DNA of 64,000 nucleotides from Harmonia axyridis (taxonomy: Eukaryota; Arthropoda; Insecta; Coleoptera; Coccinellidae): the NCBI RefSeq assembly GCF_914767665.1, contig NC_059503.1:36518001-36582000 (forward strand), in the 5' to 3' direction. A model generated the notes under the pieces. It saw only the letters and a program-made list of their open reading frames with translations. It did not search any database and was not told where the DNA came from. Of this stretch, positions 10,343 to 20,355 are shown in pieces (position 1 is the stretch's first letter; each line of letters opens with the position of its first letter). The translations under genes were made by a program, and so were the position numbers.

Positions 10343-10699
10343 TAGTATATATGACGAAAATTATTATCATCAATATAAGAACTTTTTATTTCAGGATTGA
10401 GCAGTACACGTTGCTTCAATAATTTTTTCATTATAAGATCTCTAAACAATAAACTTCAAGCTTCAAAAAGCTTGAGATACGACCATTGTTGTCGAAAATA
10501 CAGCCATTTGAAAAACCGCTAAAAACTTCGAATTTTATTTCGATCCTTTAATTTATTCCACTAAAATATATGACTAAAATTATTATTATCAATATTACAA
10601 CTTTTTATTTGATAGAAGGTAGTACAACAGTTTGTTAACATAGTGCAAAAGGCGAGTAAATCGCAAAGCGATGTCTTTCTGCCTATCCGAAATAGTTTA

Positions 10700-11340
10700 A
10701 AAAAAAAGCTCAAAAAATGCTAAAGATATCTGACTATAATTGTATCGAAATAAATTATGCTCCCTGAGGAGCTAAAATAGCTCAATTCGCAGCTCCCTTA
10801 TCCACCTTTTTGTGGGTCCTCTCGGAAATTTATCCAAAAATCACTTAATATATTAGACTAAAACTGTATGGAAAAAAAAATGTTCTCTGAGGAATGAAAA
10901 AAGCACAATTTGCAGTTCCCAGATCTACCTTTTTGTGGGCCCCCTCAGAATAATCGAAAAAAATATTAAATATAATGGAATATAATTGTTTTGAAAAAAA
11001 ATATGCTCTCTGAGGAATAAAATAGCTTAATTTGCAGCGCCCTTATCCACCTCTTTGTGGGTCCTCTCGGAAATATATCAAAAAAATAATAATATATTAT
11101 TGTATAATAATTTCGAATGAAATATGCTCTTTGTTTGAGGAATGAAAATAGCTCAATTTGCAGTTTCCGGATCCACTTTTTGGTAGGCCCTCTCAGCAAT
11201 ATATCAGAAAAAATACTAAATATATTAGTCTACAATTTTTTCGACAAAAAATGTGCTGTATGAGGAATAAAAAAATAGCTCAATTTGCAGAGCACGGATC
11301 CTCTTTTTTGTGGGTTCTTTATTGTAAGACGACGATAGTT
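10700..11340 (+). repeat. ~124 bp minisatellite upstream of the unit 1 gene
   Basis: Four full units plus partials. The CGGAAAT/CAGAAAT marker falls at 10823, 10946, 11068 and 11194, a period of 122-126 bp. The last unit passes directly into the promoter-proximal sequence. The same block occurs in every unit (about 14624-15269, 18547-19192, 22471-23116, 26395-27040, 30317-30962, 34243-34888, 38164-38809, 42060-42675). Open frames across it on both strands are by-products of the repeat. Confidence 0.9.
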
Positions 11341-11529
11341 TTGACATTTTGAAGTGCGCTGATAAGGCTAGGTACAGCAATTGGGCACCATCCATTTCAA
11401 ACTCATTACTTGAATATATTTTAGGTTTACCTGGCTTTATTTCCGATTCTGAACAATAACATCAAATTAGTATTTGTAATTACTATGACATGACCAATTG
11501 TTTATGAATAATCAAGCAGGGAGGTTTGG

Positions 11530-11567
11530 TATAAATGTTCAGGTCCCTCAAAAATTTAGTCAGTTTA
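11530..11567 (+). promoter_or_regulatory. Core promoter of EIF1AD copy 1 (TATA + initiator)
   Basis: TATAAA at 11530-11535 is followed by the arthropod-type initiator TCAGTT at 11560-11565. The A at 11562 lies 32 bp from the first T of the TATA box, the canonical distance. The same pair precedes every copy. The start site is predicted, not measured. Confidence 0.75.
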
Positions 11568-12053
11568 CAGCATACTTTGAAAGAGTAACTACAACCAAGT
11601 GAAAACTAACAGAAGTGAAAAATATTTATATAGTAGTCGAGGCTTTAGGATCTTCGGAATCGGTTTTACGAGAAAACAGCAGGTACGTACCTTAACATTT
11701 ACTTCAAAAAGGCTATTAATTTCTGTAACAAATAAAATTGTTGATAGGACTAGATCTGGAAATTTAAATTCATTAAAAAATAATTTCCGTACTTTAGGAG
11801 CTTAAGGTATAATTAGTGGGTTTTTCATCGGAGGGAAAAGGCTATTGTGAAAGGAGTTCTCATAAACTCCCAAGTATCATCTTTGTTTTTTTGTTTATTA
11901 CGTTGAATAAGAGCGATAATTATTTGTTGTGAGGATTGATTTTTTCAATTTTGATTGAACTTTAATTCTAATTTCTCCGTATTTAGTATTTTGAACAGTA
12001 ATTATCTCATTATCATTGGGAAATGTTATTAATTAAAACCATTTTTTTCGCAG
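11562..12053 (+). other. EIF1AD: Noncoding exon 1 and intron of EIF1AD copy 1
   Basis: Predicted exon 1 is 11562-11682 and contains no ATG. The donor is CAG|GTACGT at 11682/11683. The acceptor TTTTTTTCGCAG ends at 12053, giving a 371 bp intron, and the first ATG of the spliced message is the EIF1AD start 2 nt later. Donors of the other copies fall after 15606, 19529, 23453, 27377, 31299, 35225, 39130 and 44786. Splice sites are intact in all nine. Confidence 0.75.
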
Positions 12054-12055
12054 AT

Positions 12056-12508
12056 ATGTCACGAGCAACTAAAAGAAAGCACGTCCTTAGAGAGATAGAC
12101 GACTACTCCCCACCAACAAAGAACCAACAAATAGTGAAAGTCGTTGCAAGCAAAGGGAATAATCTTCATGAAGTGGAGACGGCTGATAAAAGCAGGTTCC
12201 TGGTGTCGATGCCGATGAAATTCAGGAAGTTTTTCTGGATCAAACGAGGAAATTTCATAGTAATAGAACCCATCCAAGAAGGTGTTAAAGTGAAGGGTGA
12301 AATGACTAGAATTTTGACAAATGAACATATCAAATACTACAAGCAGGACAATATATGGCCCGATTTTGACAATAATAAAAAGCAATCCGAAGGAATTTTC
12401 GATAATGATTTACCTATGAAAGCTAATAGTGTGCCGGCTACGATTGAAACGTACAGTGACAGTGACGAATCTGATATTGATTATTCAAATGACTCTGATT
12501 GTGATTAA
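12056..12508 (+). CDS. EIF1AD: EIF1AD, eIF1A-domain RNA-binding protein (array copy 1)
   Basis: The 150-residue protein begins MSRATKRKHVLRE and keeps the family signatures: the N-terminal MSxATKRKHV, then GNNLHEVETA (34-43), RFLVSMPMKFRK (47-58), WIKRG (61-65), I70-EPI-EG-KVKGE, and WP at 101-102. Residues about 24-102 form the eIF1A-like OB fold; the tail (134-150) is Ser/Asp-rich and acidic. Vertebrate EIF1AD is about 165 residues, so this is full length. The family is nuclear and RNA-binding and has been reported on late pre-40S ribosomes; its exact role is unsettled. The ATG at 12056 is chosen because an upstream in-frame ATG (12023) lies before the splice acceptor, inside the intron. 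Residue 129 is Thr. A candidate AATAAA lies at 12787-12792, about 280 bp past the stop. The minus-strand frame over the gene is a shadow. Confidence 0.95.
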   Translation: MSRATKRKHVLREIDDYSPPTKNQQIVKVVASKGNNLHEVETADKSRFLVSMPMKFRKFFWIKRGNFIVIEPIQEGVKVKGEMTRILTNEHIKYYKQDNIWPDFDNNKKQSEGIFDNDLPMKANSVPATIETYSDSDESDIDYSNDSDCD

Positions 12509-12905
12509 ACTGACGAATAATTTTCAATATTGTAAATATATTATAAATTGTAAATAAGAAAATATTTCGAAATAAGTAATTGTATAAATGAGTTTTTAAA
12601 ATAATAATTTTGATCTTCTTTTTTTATTTTGTTTATTAAGCAAACTGAAAAATAATTTAGTTGTTTTTGCTCACACTATTATTATTTATATAATCAACCT
12701 CACAAATCATAAAATATTTTTGTTGAAAAAATCTATATAACGGTGAAACCCAAGTTTGTGTCCTAACAAAAATTCAGTTTTCCGATAATAAATCTCGAAA
12801 AAAAAATGTTATCAGTTGCAATTTAATTGAAATAATCCCAGAATGTTTTTTCTCATATTATGTGCCCTATCTGGTCATTCCGTCTGTTCTTGTAGAACAA
12901 AAAAA

Positions 12906-14490
12906 AAATTTCAAGCAATTCTAAATGAATACAATATCAAAAATTTCTGCGAAATTCTTTCAGTTCTTATTTTTGGTCTACAGACTCGTAAATTTGTTTT
13001 CCAACTTAACCTCTATAGGGATGAGATAACTTGTTCATTCAGCTTCAATAGTATTTTTTCAAAATTTCGATACGAGCGCTTCTCGCTGATATATCGAACT
13101 TTGAATTGAAAAGGACCTTTTTGTTTTCAACCATTACCAATATCTCACTAATCAATGATTGCACAGAAAATTTAGAGGATGTTTTGAAATCTTGAATGAA
13201 TTCTCTACAAAACTTAGTTATGGTATTTTCGGAAAAAAATTTTTTTCGTTCTCTACATTAATTTGTAAAGTTGATAGAAAAAGGGCTTTTGGAGGCTTTT
13301 CGAATAATCGAGCGCTGAATTGAAAATATCGAAGAAAAAAATCCCAGAGATTTTCAATTCAATCTAAGGAGCGGTTTTTTTGTTTCATTCGATCCAATTC
13401 TCAAGAAATTAAAGGACCACGCATTCTAACCATGTTTGGGAGTCAACAATTATTTTCAAATTTTGCAAATTCGTTTTGAGAACAAACTGGCTTTTTTAGC
13501 GTTGTAGGAGTTCTATAGATGAAAACTTGAGATATGCAATTTCTGAAAAGCAAGTAGATCGAAATTTCCTTGGGTATATCAAGTTTATTTTGAATTTAAT
13601 TTGGTTTCTATCATCAAAATCATGGGATTAAATTACGGAATCGCATTAGAAATGATAATGATATGTTGAATAGATTCATTTGGACTCAATAAATGAAAAA
13701 AAAAATGAAAAATAAAAAACTTTTTTTTAATTTTCAAAAAAAATATTTCATGAGTTCTGTTATTGTTTTGTTCTGTTATTGATAAGAATACAAAAAAAAA
13801 CTTAAGATTTCGAATCGAAAATCGTGATCCTTTAATTTTTTGAAAATTCGATCAAATGAAACAGAACATGGATTGAATTGAAATTCTCTCAACATTGATG
13901 GTTTTTTCGATATTTTCAATTCAGCGCTTGATTATCCAAGAAGCCTCCAAGAGCAATATTTTTATCATTTTTTCAAATTAATGTAGAGAACGAAAAAAAA
14001 TTTTTTCCGGAAAAACCATAGCTACTTCTTGTAGAGAATTCATTCAAGATTTCAAAACATCCCCTTAATTTTCTGCGCAATCATTGATTGGTGAGATATT
14101 GATGGTTAAAGACAAAAAGGCCCTTTTCAATTCAAAGTTCGATATTTCAGCGAGAAGTGCTCGTATCGAAATTTAAAAAATGGGATATTGAAGCTGAATG
14201 AACAAGTTATCTCATCCATGTAGTGGTTAAGTTGGAAAAAAAAATGTCCAAGTCTGTAGGCCAAAACAAATATGCGAAAAATTCGCAGAAATTTTAGATA
14301 CTCTATTTATAGGATTGAGCAGTACACGTTGCTTCAATAATTTTTTCATTATGAGATCTCTAAACAATAAACTTCAAGCTTCAAAAAGCTTCTTTTCAAA
14401 TTGAGATACGACCATTGTTGTCGAAAATACAGCCATTTGAAAAACCGCTAAGAACTTCGAATTTTATTTCTATCTTTTAATTTATTCCAC
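12906..14490. mobile_element. Long-armed foldback/MITE element, first of eight in the array
   Basis: The left arm, about 12913-13421, is complementary to 13823-14316, enclosing a ~400 bp AT-rich loop. The right side continues through the full 155 bp TIR to 14490 (..TTTATTCCAC, followed by TA); the corresponding outer left TIR is missing. It has no transposase. Equivalent elements span roughly 16830-18413, 20753-22337, 24677-26261, 28601-30184, 32523-34107, 36449-38030 and 40354-41897. The arms pair imperfectly with many substitutions, so the element is older than the amplification. It starts ~400 bp after each EIF1AD stop codon. Confidence 0.85.
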
Positions 14491-15453
14491 TAGTATATAT
14501 GACGAAAATTATTATCATCAATATAAGAACTTTTTATTTCATAAAAGGTAGTACAACAATAGTGGAAAAGGCGAGTAAATCGCAAAGCGTTGTCTTCCTG
14601 CCTATCTGAAATAGTTTTAAAAAAATAAGCCCAAAAAATGCTAAAGACTATATCTGAATATGATTGTATCGAAATAAATTATGCTCCATGAGGAGCTAAA
14701 ATCGCTCTATTCGCAGCTCCCTTATCCACCTCTTTGTGGGTCCTCTCGGAAATTTAACGAAAAATCACTTAATATATTAGACTAAAATTGTATGGAAAAA
14801 AATGTTCTCTGAGGAATGAAAATAGCACAATTTGCAGTTCCCAGATTCACTTTTTTGTGGGCCCCCTCAGAAATATATCGAAAAAAATATTAAATATAAT
14901 GGACTATAATTGTTTTGAAAAAAAATATGCTCTCTGAGGAATAAAATATCTTAATTTGCAGCGCCCTTATCCACCTCTTTGTGGGTCCTCTCGGAAATAT
15001 ATCAAAAAAATAATAATATATTACTGTATAATAGTTTCGAATAAAATATGCTCTTTGTTTGAGGATTGAAAATAGTTCAATTTGCTGTTTCTGGATCCAC
15101 TTTTTTGTAGGCCCTCTCAGCAATATATCAGAAAAAATACTGAATATATTAGTCTACAATTTTTTCGACAAAAAATGTGCGGTATGAGGAATAAAAAAAT
15201 AGCTCAATTTTCAGAGCACGGATCCTCTTTTTTGTGGGTTCTTTATTGTAAGACGCCGATAGTTATGACATTTTGAAGTGCGCTGATAAGGCTAGGTACA
15301 GCAATTAGGCACCATCAATTTCAAACTCATTACTTGAATATATTTTAAGTTTACCTGGCTTTATTTCCGATTCTGAACAATAACATCAAATTAGTATTTG
15401 TAATTACTATGACATGACCAATTGTTTATGAATAATCAAGCAGGGAGGTTTGG

Positions 15454-15491
15454 TATAAATGTTCAGGTCCCTCAAAAATTTAGTCAGTTTA
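15454..15491 (+). promoter_or_regulatory. Core promoter of EIF1AD copy 2
   Basis: TATAAA at 15454-15459 and TCAGTT with A+1 at 15486, unchanged from copy 1. Confidence 0.75.
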
Positions 15492-15979
15492 CAGCATACT
15501 TTGAAAGAGTAACTACAACCAAGTGAAAACTAACAGAAGTGAAAAATATTTATATAGTAGTCGAGGCTTTAGGATCTTCGGAATCGGTTTTACGAGAAAA
15601 CAGCAGGTACGTACCTTAACATTTACTTCAAAAAGGCTATTAATTTCTGTAACAAATAAAATTGTTGATAGGACTAGATCTGGAAATTTAAATTCATTAA
15701 AAAATAATTTCCGTACTTTAGGAGCTTAAGGTATAATTAGTGGGTTTTTCATCGGAGGGAAAAGGCTATTGTGAAAGGAGTTCTCATAAACTCCCAAGTA
15801 TCATCTTTGTTTTTTTGTTTATTACGTTGAATAAGAGCGATAATTATTTGTTGTGAGGATTGATTTTTTCAATTTTGATTAAACTTTAATTCTAATTTCT
15901 CCGTATTTAGTATTTTGAACAGTAATTATCTCATTATCATTGGGAAATGTTATTAATTAAAACCATTTTTTTCGCAGAT

Positions 15980-16432
15980 ATGTCACGAGCAACTAAAAGA
16001 AAGCACGTCCTTAGAGAGATAGACGACTACTCCCCACCAACAAAGAACCAACAAATAGTGAAAGTCGTTGCAAGCAAAGGGAATAATCTTCATGAAGTGG
16101 AGACGGCTGATAAAAGCAGGTTCCTGGTGTCGATGCCGATGAAATTCAGGAAGTTTTTCTGGATCAAACGAGGAAATTTCATAGTAATAGAACCCATCCA
16201 AGAAGGTGTTAAAGTGAAGGGTGAAATGACTAGAATTTTGACAAATGAACATATCAAATACTACAAGCAGGACAATATATGGCCCGATTTTGACAATAAT
16301 AAAAAGCAATCCGAAGGAATTTTCGATAATGATTTACCTATGAAAGCTAATAGTGTGCCGGCTACGATTGAAACGTACAGTGACAGTGACGAATCTGATA
16401 TTGATTATTCAAATGACTCTGATTGTGATTAA
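15980..16432 (+). CDS. EIF1AD: EIF1AD (array copy 2)
   Basis: 150 residues, identical to copy 1 (Thr5, Thr129), with the complete OB fold and acidic tail. Predicted exon 1 is 15486-15606 and the acceptor ends at 15977. There is no disabling change in promoter, splice sites or frame, so it looks functional. The intron has GATTAAAC where copies 1 and 5 have GATTGAAC. Confidence 0.95.
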   Translation: MSRATKRKHVLREIDDYSPPTKNQQIVKVVASKGNNLHEVETADKSRFLVSMPMKFRKFFWIKRGNFIVIEPIQEGVKVKGEMTRILTNEHIKYYKQDNIWPDFDNNKKQSEGIFDNDLPMKANSVPATIETYSDSDESDIDYSNDSDCD

Positions 16433-19376
16433 ACTGACGAATAATTTTCAATATTGTAAATATATTATAAATTGTAAATAAGAAAATATTTCGAAATAAG
16501 TAATTGTATAAATGAGTTTTTAAAATAATAATTTTGATCTTCTTTTTTTATTTTGTTTATTAAGCAAACTGAAAAATAATTTAGTTGTTTTTGCTCACAC
16601 TATTATTATTTATATAATCAACCTCACAAATCATAAAATATTTTTGTTGAAAAAATCTATATAACGGTGAAACCCAAGTTTGTGTCCTAACAAAAATTCA
16701 GTTTTCCGATAATAAATCTCGAAAAAAAAATGTTATCAGTTGCAATTTAATTGAAATAATCCCAGAATGTTTTTTCTCATATTATGTGCCCTATCTGGTC
16801 ATTCCGTCTGTTCTTGTAGAACAAAAAAAAAATTTCAAGCAATTCTAAATGAATACAATATCAAAAATTTCTGCGAAATTCTTTCAGTTCTTATTTTTGG
16901 TCTACAGACTCGTAAATTTGTTTTCCAACTTAACCTCTATAGGGATGAGATAACTTGTTCATTCAGCTTCAATAGTATTTTTTCAAAATTTCGATACGAG
17001 CGCTTCTCGCTGATATATCGAACTTTGAATTGAAAAGGACCTTTTTGTTTTCAACCATTACCAATATCTCACTAATCAATGATTGCACAGAAAATTTAGA
17101 GGATGTTTTGAAATCTTGAATGAATTCTCTACAAAACTTAGTTATGGTATTTTCGGAAAAAATTTTTTTTCGTTCTCTACATTAATTTGTAAAGTTGATA
17201 GAAAAAGGGCTTTTGGAGGCTTTTCGAATAATCGAGCGCTGAATTGAAAATATCGAAGAAAAAAATCCCAGAGATTTTCAATTCAATCTAAGGAGCGGTT
17301 TTTTTGTTTCATTCGATCCAATTCTCAAGAAATTAAAGGACCACGCATTCTAACCATGTTTGGGAGTCAACAATTATTTTCAAATTTTGCAAATTCGTTT
17401 TGAGAACAAACTGGCTTTTTCAGCGTTGTAGGAGTTCTATAGATGAAAACTTGAGATATGCAATTTCTGAAAAGCAAGTAGATCGAAATTTCCTTGGGTA
17501 TATCAAGTTTATTTTGAATTTAATTTGGTTTCTATCATCAAAATCATGGGATTAAATTACGGAATCGCATTAGAAATGATAATGATATGTTGAATAGATT
17601 CATTTGGACTCAATAAATGAAAAAAAAAATGAAAAATAAAAAACTTTTTTTTAATTTTCAAAAAAAATATTTCATGAGTTCTGTTATCGTTTTGTTCTGT
17701 TATTGATAAGAATACAAAAAAAACTTAAGATTTCGAATCGAAAATCGTGATCCTTTAATTTTTTGAAAATTCGATCAAATGAAACAGAACATGGATTGAA
17801 TTGAAATTCTCTCAACATTGATGGTTTTTTCGATATTTTCAATTCAGCGCTTGATTATCCAAGAAGCCTCCAAGAGCAATATTTTTATCATTTTTTCAAA
17901 TCAATGTAGAGAACGAAAAAAAATTTTTTCCGGAAAAACCATAGCTACTTCTTGTAGAGAATTCATTCAAGATTTCAAAACATCCCCTTAATTTTCTGCG
18001 CAATCATTGATTGGTGAGATATTGATGGTTAAAGACAAAAAGGCCCTTTTCAATTCAAAGTTCGATATTTCAGCGAGAAGTGCTCGTATCGAAATTTAGA
18101 AAATGGGATATTGAAGCTGAATGAACAAGTTATCTCATCCATGTAGTGGTTAAGTTGGAAAAAAAAATGTCCAAGTCTGTAGGCCAAAACAAATATGCAA
18201 AAAATTCGCAGAAATTTTAGATACTCTATTTATAGGATTGAGCAGTACACGTTGCTTCAATATTTTTTTCATTATGAGATCTCTAAACAATAAACTTCAA
18301 GCTTCAAAAAGCTTCTTTTCAAATTGAGATACGACCATTGTTGTCGAAAATACAGCCATTTGAAAAACCGCTAAGAACTTCGAATTTTATTTCGATCCTT
18401 TAATTTATTCCACTAGTATATATGACGAAAATTATTATCATCAATATAAGAACTTTTTATTTCATAAAAGGTAGTACAACAATAGTGGAAAAGGCGAGTA
18501 AATCGCAAAGCGTTGTCTTCCTGCCTATCTGAAATAGTTTTAAAAAAATAAGCCCAAAAAATGCTAAAGACTATATCTGAATATGATTGTATCGAAATAA
18601 ATTATGCTCCATGAGGAGCTAAAATCGCTCTATTCGCAGCTCCCTTATCCACCTCTTTGTGGGTCCTCTCGGAAATTTAACGAAAAATCACTTAATATAT
18701 TAGACTAAAATTGTATGGAAAAAAATGTTCTCTGAGGAATGAAAATAGCACAATTTGCAGTTCCCAGATTCACTTTTTTGTGGGCCCCCTCAGAAATATA
18801 TCGAAAAAAATATTAAATATAATGGACTATAATTGTTTTGAAAAAAAATATGCTCTCTGAGGAATAAAATATCTTAATTTGCAGCGCCCTTATCCACCTC
18901 TTTGTGGGTCCTCTCCGAAATATATCAAAAAAATAATAATATATTACTGTATAATAGTTTCGAATAAAATATGCTCTTTGTTTGAGGATTGAAAATAGTT
19001 CAATTTGCTGTTTCTGGATCCACTTTTTTGTAGGCCCTCTCAGCAATATATCAGAAAAAATACTGAATATATTAGTCTACAATTTTTTCGACAAAAAATG
19101 TGCGGTATGAGGAATAAAAAAATAGCTCAATTTTCAGAGCACGGATCCTCTTTTTTGTGGGTTCTTTATTGTAAGACGCCGATAGTTATGACATTTTGAA
19201 GTGCGCTGATAAGGCTAGGTACAGCAATTAGGCACCATCAATTTCAACCTCATTACTTGAATATATTTTAAGTTTACCTGGCTTTATTTCCGATTCTGAA
19301 CAATAACATCAAATTAGTATTTGTAATTACTATGACATGACCAATTGTTTATGAATAATCAAGCAGGGAGGTTTGG

Positions 19377-19414
19377 TATAAATGTTCAGGTCCCTCAAAA
19401 ATTTAGTCAGTTTA
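19377..19414 (+). promoter_or_regulatory. Core promoter of EIF1AD copy 3
   Basis: TATAAA at 19377-19382; TCAGTT with A+1 at 19409. Confidence 0.75.
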
Positions 19415-19902
19415 CAGCATACTTTGAAAGAGTAACTACAACCAAGTGAAAACTAACAGAAGTGAAAAATATTTATATAGTAGTCGAGGCTTTAGGATCT
19501 TCGGAATCGGTTTTACGAGAAAACAGCAGGTACGTACCTTAACATTTACTTCAAAAAGGCTATTAATTTCTGTAACAAATAAAATTGTTGATAGGACTAG
19601 ATCTGGAAATTTAAATTCATTAAAAAATAATTTCCGTACTTTAGGAGCTTAAGGTATAATTAGTGGGTTTTTCATCGGAGGGAAAAGGCTATTGTGAAAG
19701 GAGTTCTCATAAACTCCCAAGTATCATCTTTGTTTGTTTGTTTATTACGTTGAATAAGAGCGATAATTATTTGTTGTGAGGATTGATTTTTTCAATTTTG
19801 ATTAAACTTTAATTCTAATTTCTCCGTATTTAGTATTTTGAACAGTAATTATCTCATTATCATTGGGAAATGTTATTAATTAAAACCATTTTTTTCGCAG
19901 AT

Positions 19903-20355
19903 ATGTCACGAGCAACTAAAAGAAAGCACGTCCTTAGAGAGATAGACGACTACTCCCCACCAACAAAGAACCAACAAATAGTGAAAGTCGTTGCAAGCAA
20001 AGGGAATAATCTTCATGAAGTGGAGACGGCTGATAAAAGCAGGTTCCTGGTGTCGATGCCGATGAAATTCAGGAAGTTTTTCTGGATCAAACGAGGAAAT
20101 TTCATAGTAATAGAACCCATCCAAGAAGGTGTTAAAGTGAAGGGTGAAATGACTAGAATTTTGACAAATGAACATATCAAATACTACAAGCAGGACAATA
20201 TATGGCCCGATTTTGACAATAATAAAAAGCAATCCGAAGGAATTTTCGATAATGATTTACCTATGAAAGCTAATAGTGTGCCGGCTACGATTGAAACGTA
20301 CAGTGACAGTGACGAATCTGATATTGATTATTCAAATGACTCTGATTGTGATTAA
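19903..20355 (+). CDS. EIF1AD: EIF1AD (array copy 3)
   Basis: Full-length 150-residue protein, identical to copies 1, 2 and 4. Exon 1 is 19409-19529; the intron ends at 19900. A single T>G change in the intron T-tract does not touch the splice signals. All elements needed for expression are present. Confidence 0.95.
   Translation: MSRATKRKHVLREIDDYSPPTKNQQIVKVVASKGNNLHEVETADKSRFLVSMPMKFRKFFWIKRGNFIVIEPIQEGVKVKGEMTRILTNEHIKYYKQDNIWPDFDNNKKQSEGIFDNDLPMKANSVPATIETYSDSDESDIDYSNDSDCD

Larger units (their letters stand above)
10393..14310 (+). repeat. EIF1AD tandem array, unit 1
   Basis: Phase is set at 'AGGATTGAGCAGTACACG', which recurs at 14311, 18234, 22158, 26082, 30005, 33928, 37851 and 41755. 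Unit 1 holds the MITE right TIR (to 10561), minisatellite 10700-11340, promoter 11530, gene, and a foldback element from 12906. Its first ~1 kb is visibly more diverged from the other units than its gene-containing part: it keeps 'CAGTTTGTTAACATAGTGC' where the others have a shorter 'CAATAGTGG'. The left edge at 10392/10393 joins post-MITE sequence to the inside of a MITE arm and marks a rearrangement breakpoint. Confidence 0.95.
14311..18233 (+). repeat. EIF1AD tandem array, unit 2
   Basis: 3,923 bp, with the same component order as unit 1: minisatellite 14624-15269, promoter 15454, gene, foldback from 16830. It is taken here as the typical unit. It has 'TTTCAAACTC' and 'TTAAGTTTACC' in the upstream module. 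Confidence 0.97.

Noticed and set aside
10966..11352. 77- and 64-codon frames over the minisatellite, repeated in each unit
   Set aside because: They overlap on opposite strands, follow the repeat period, and show no domain or start/splice support.
11599..11805. 68-codon frame across exon 1 and intron, repeated in most units
   Set aside because: It begins with GTG, crosses the splice donor, and is destroyed by the 16 bp deletion in copy 8. No ATG start.
12023..12055. Upstream in-frame ATG giving an 11-residue longer EIF1AD
   Set aside because: It lies before the TTTTTTTCGCAG splice acceptor, inside the intron, and the extra residues are not part of the family. MSRATKRKHV at 12056 is the conserved start.
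12059..12385. Minus-strand open frame of 108 codons opposite EIF1AD, repeated in all copies
   Set aside because: It lies entirely antisense to a well-recognised coding exon and has no domain; its conservation is explained by the EIF1AD sequence on the other strand.
12843..13109. 82-88-codon frames in the foldback left arm
   Set aside because: AT-rich frame within an inverted repeat arm; no recognisable protein and variable start between copies.
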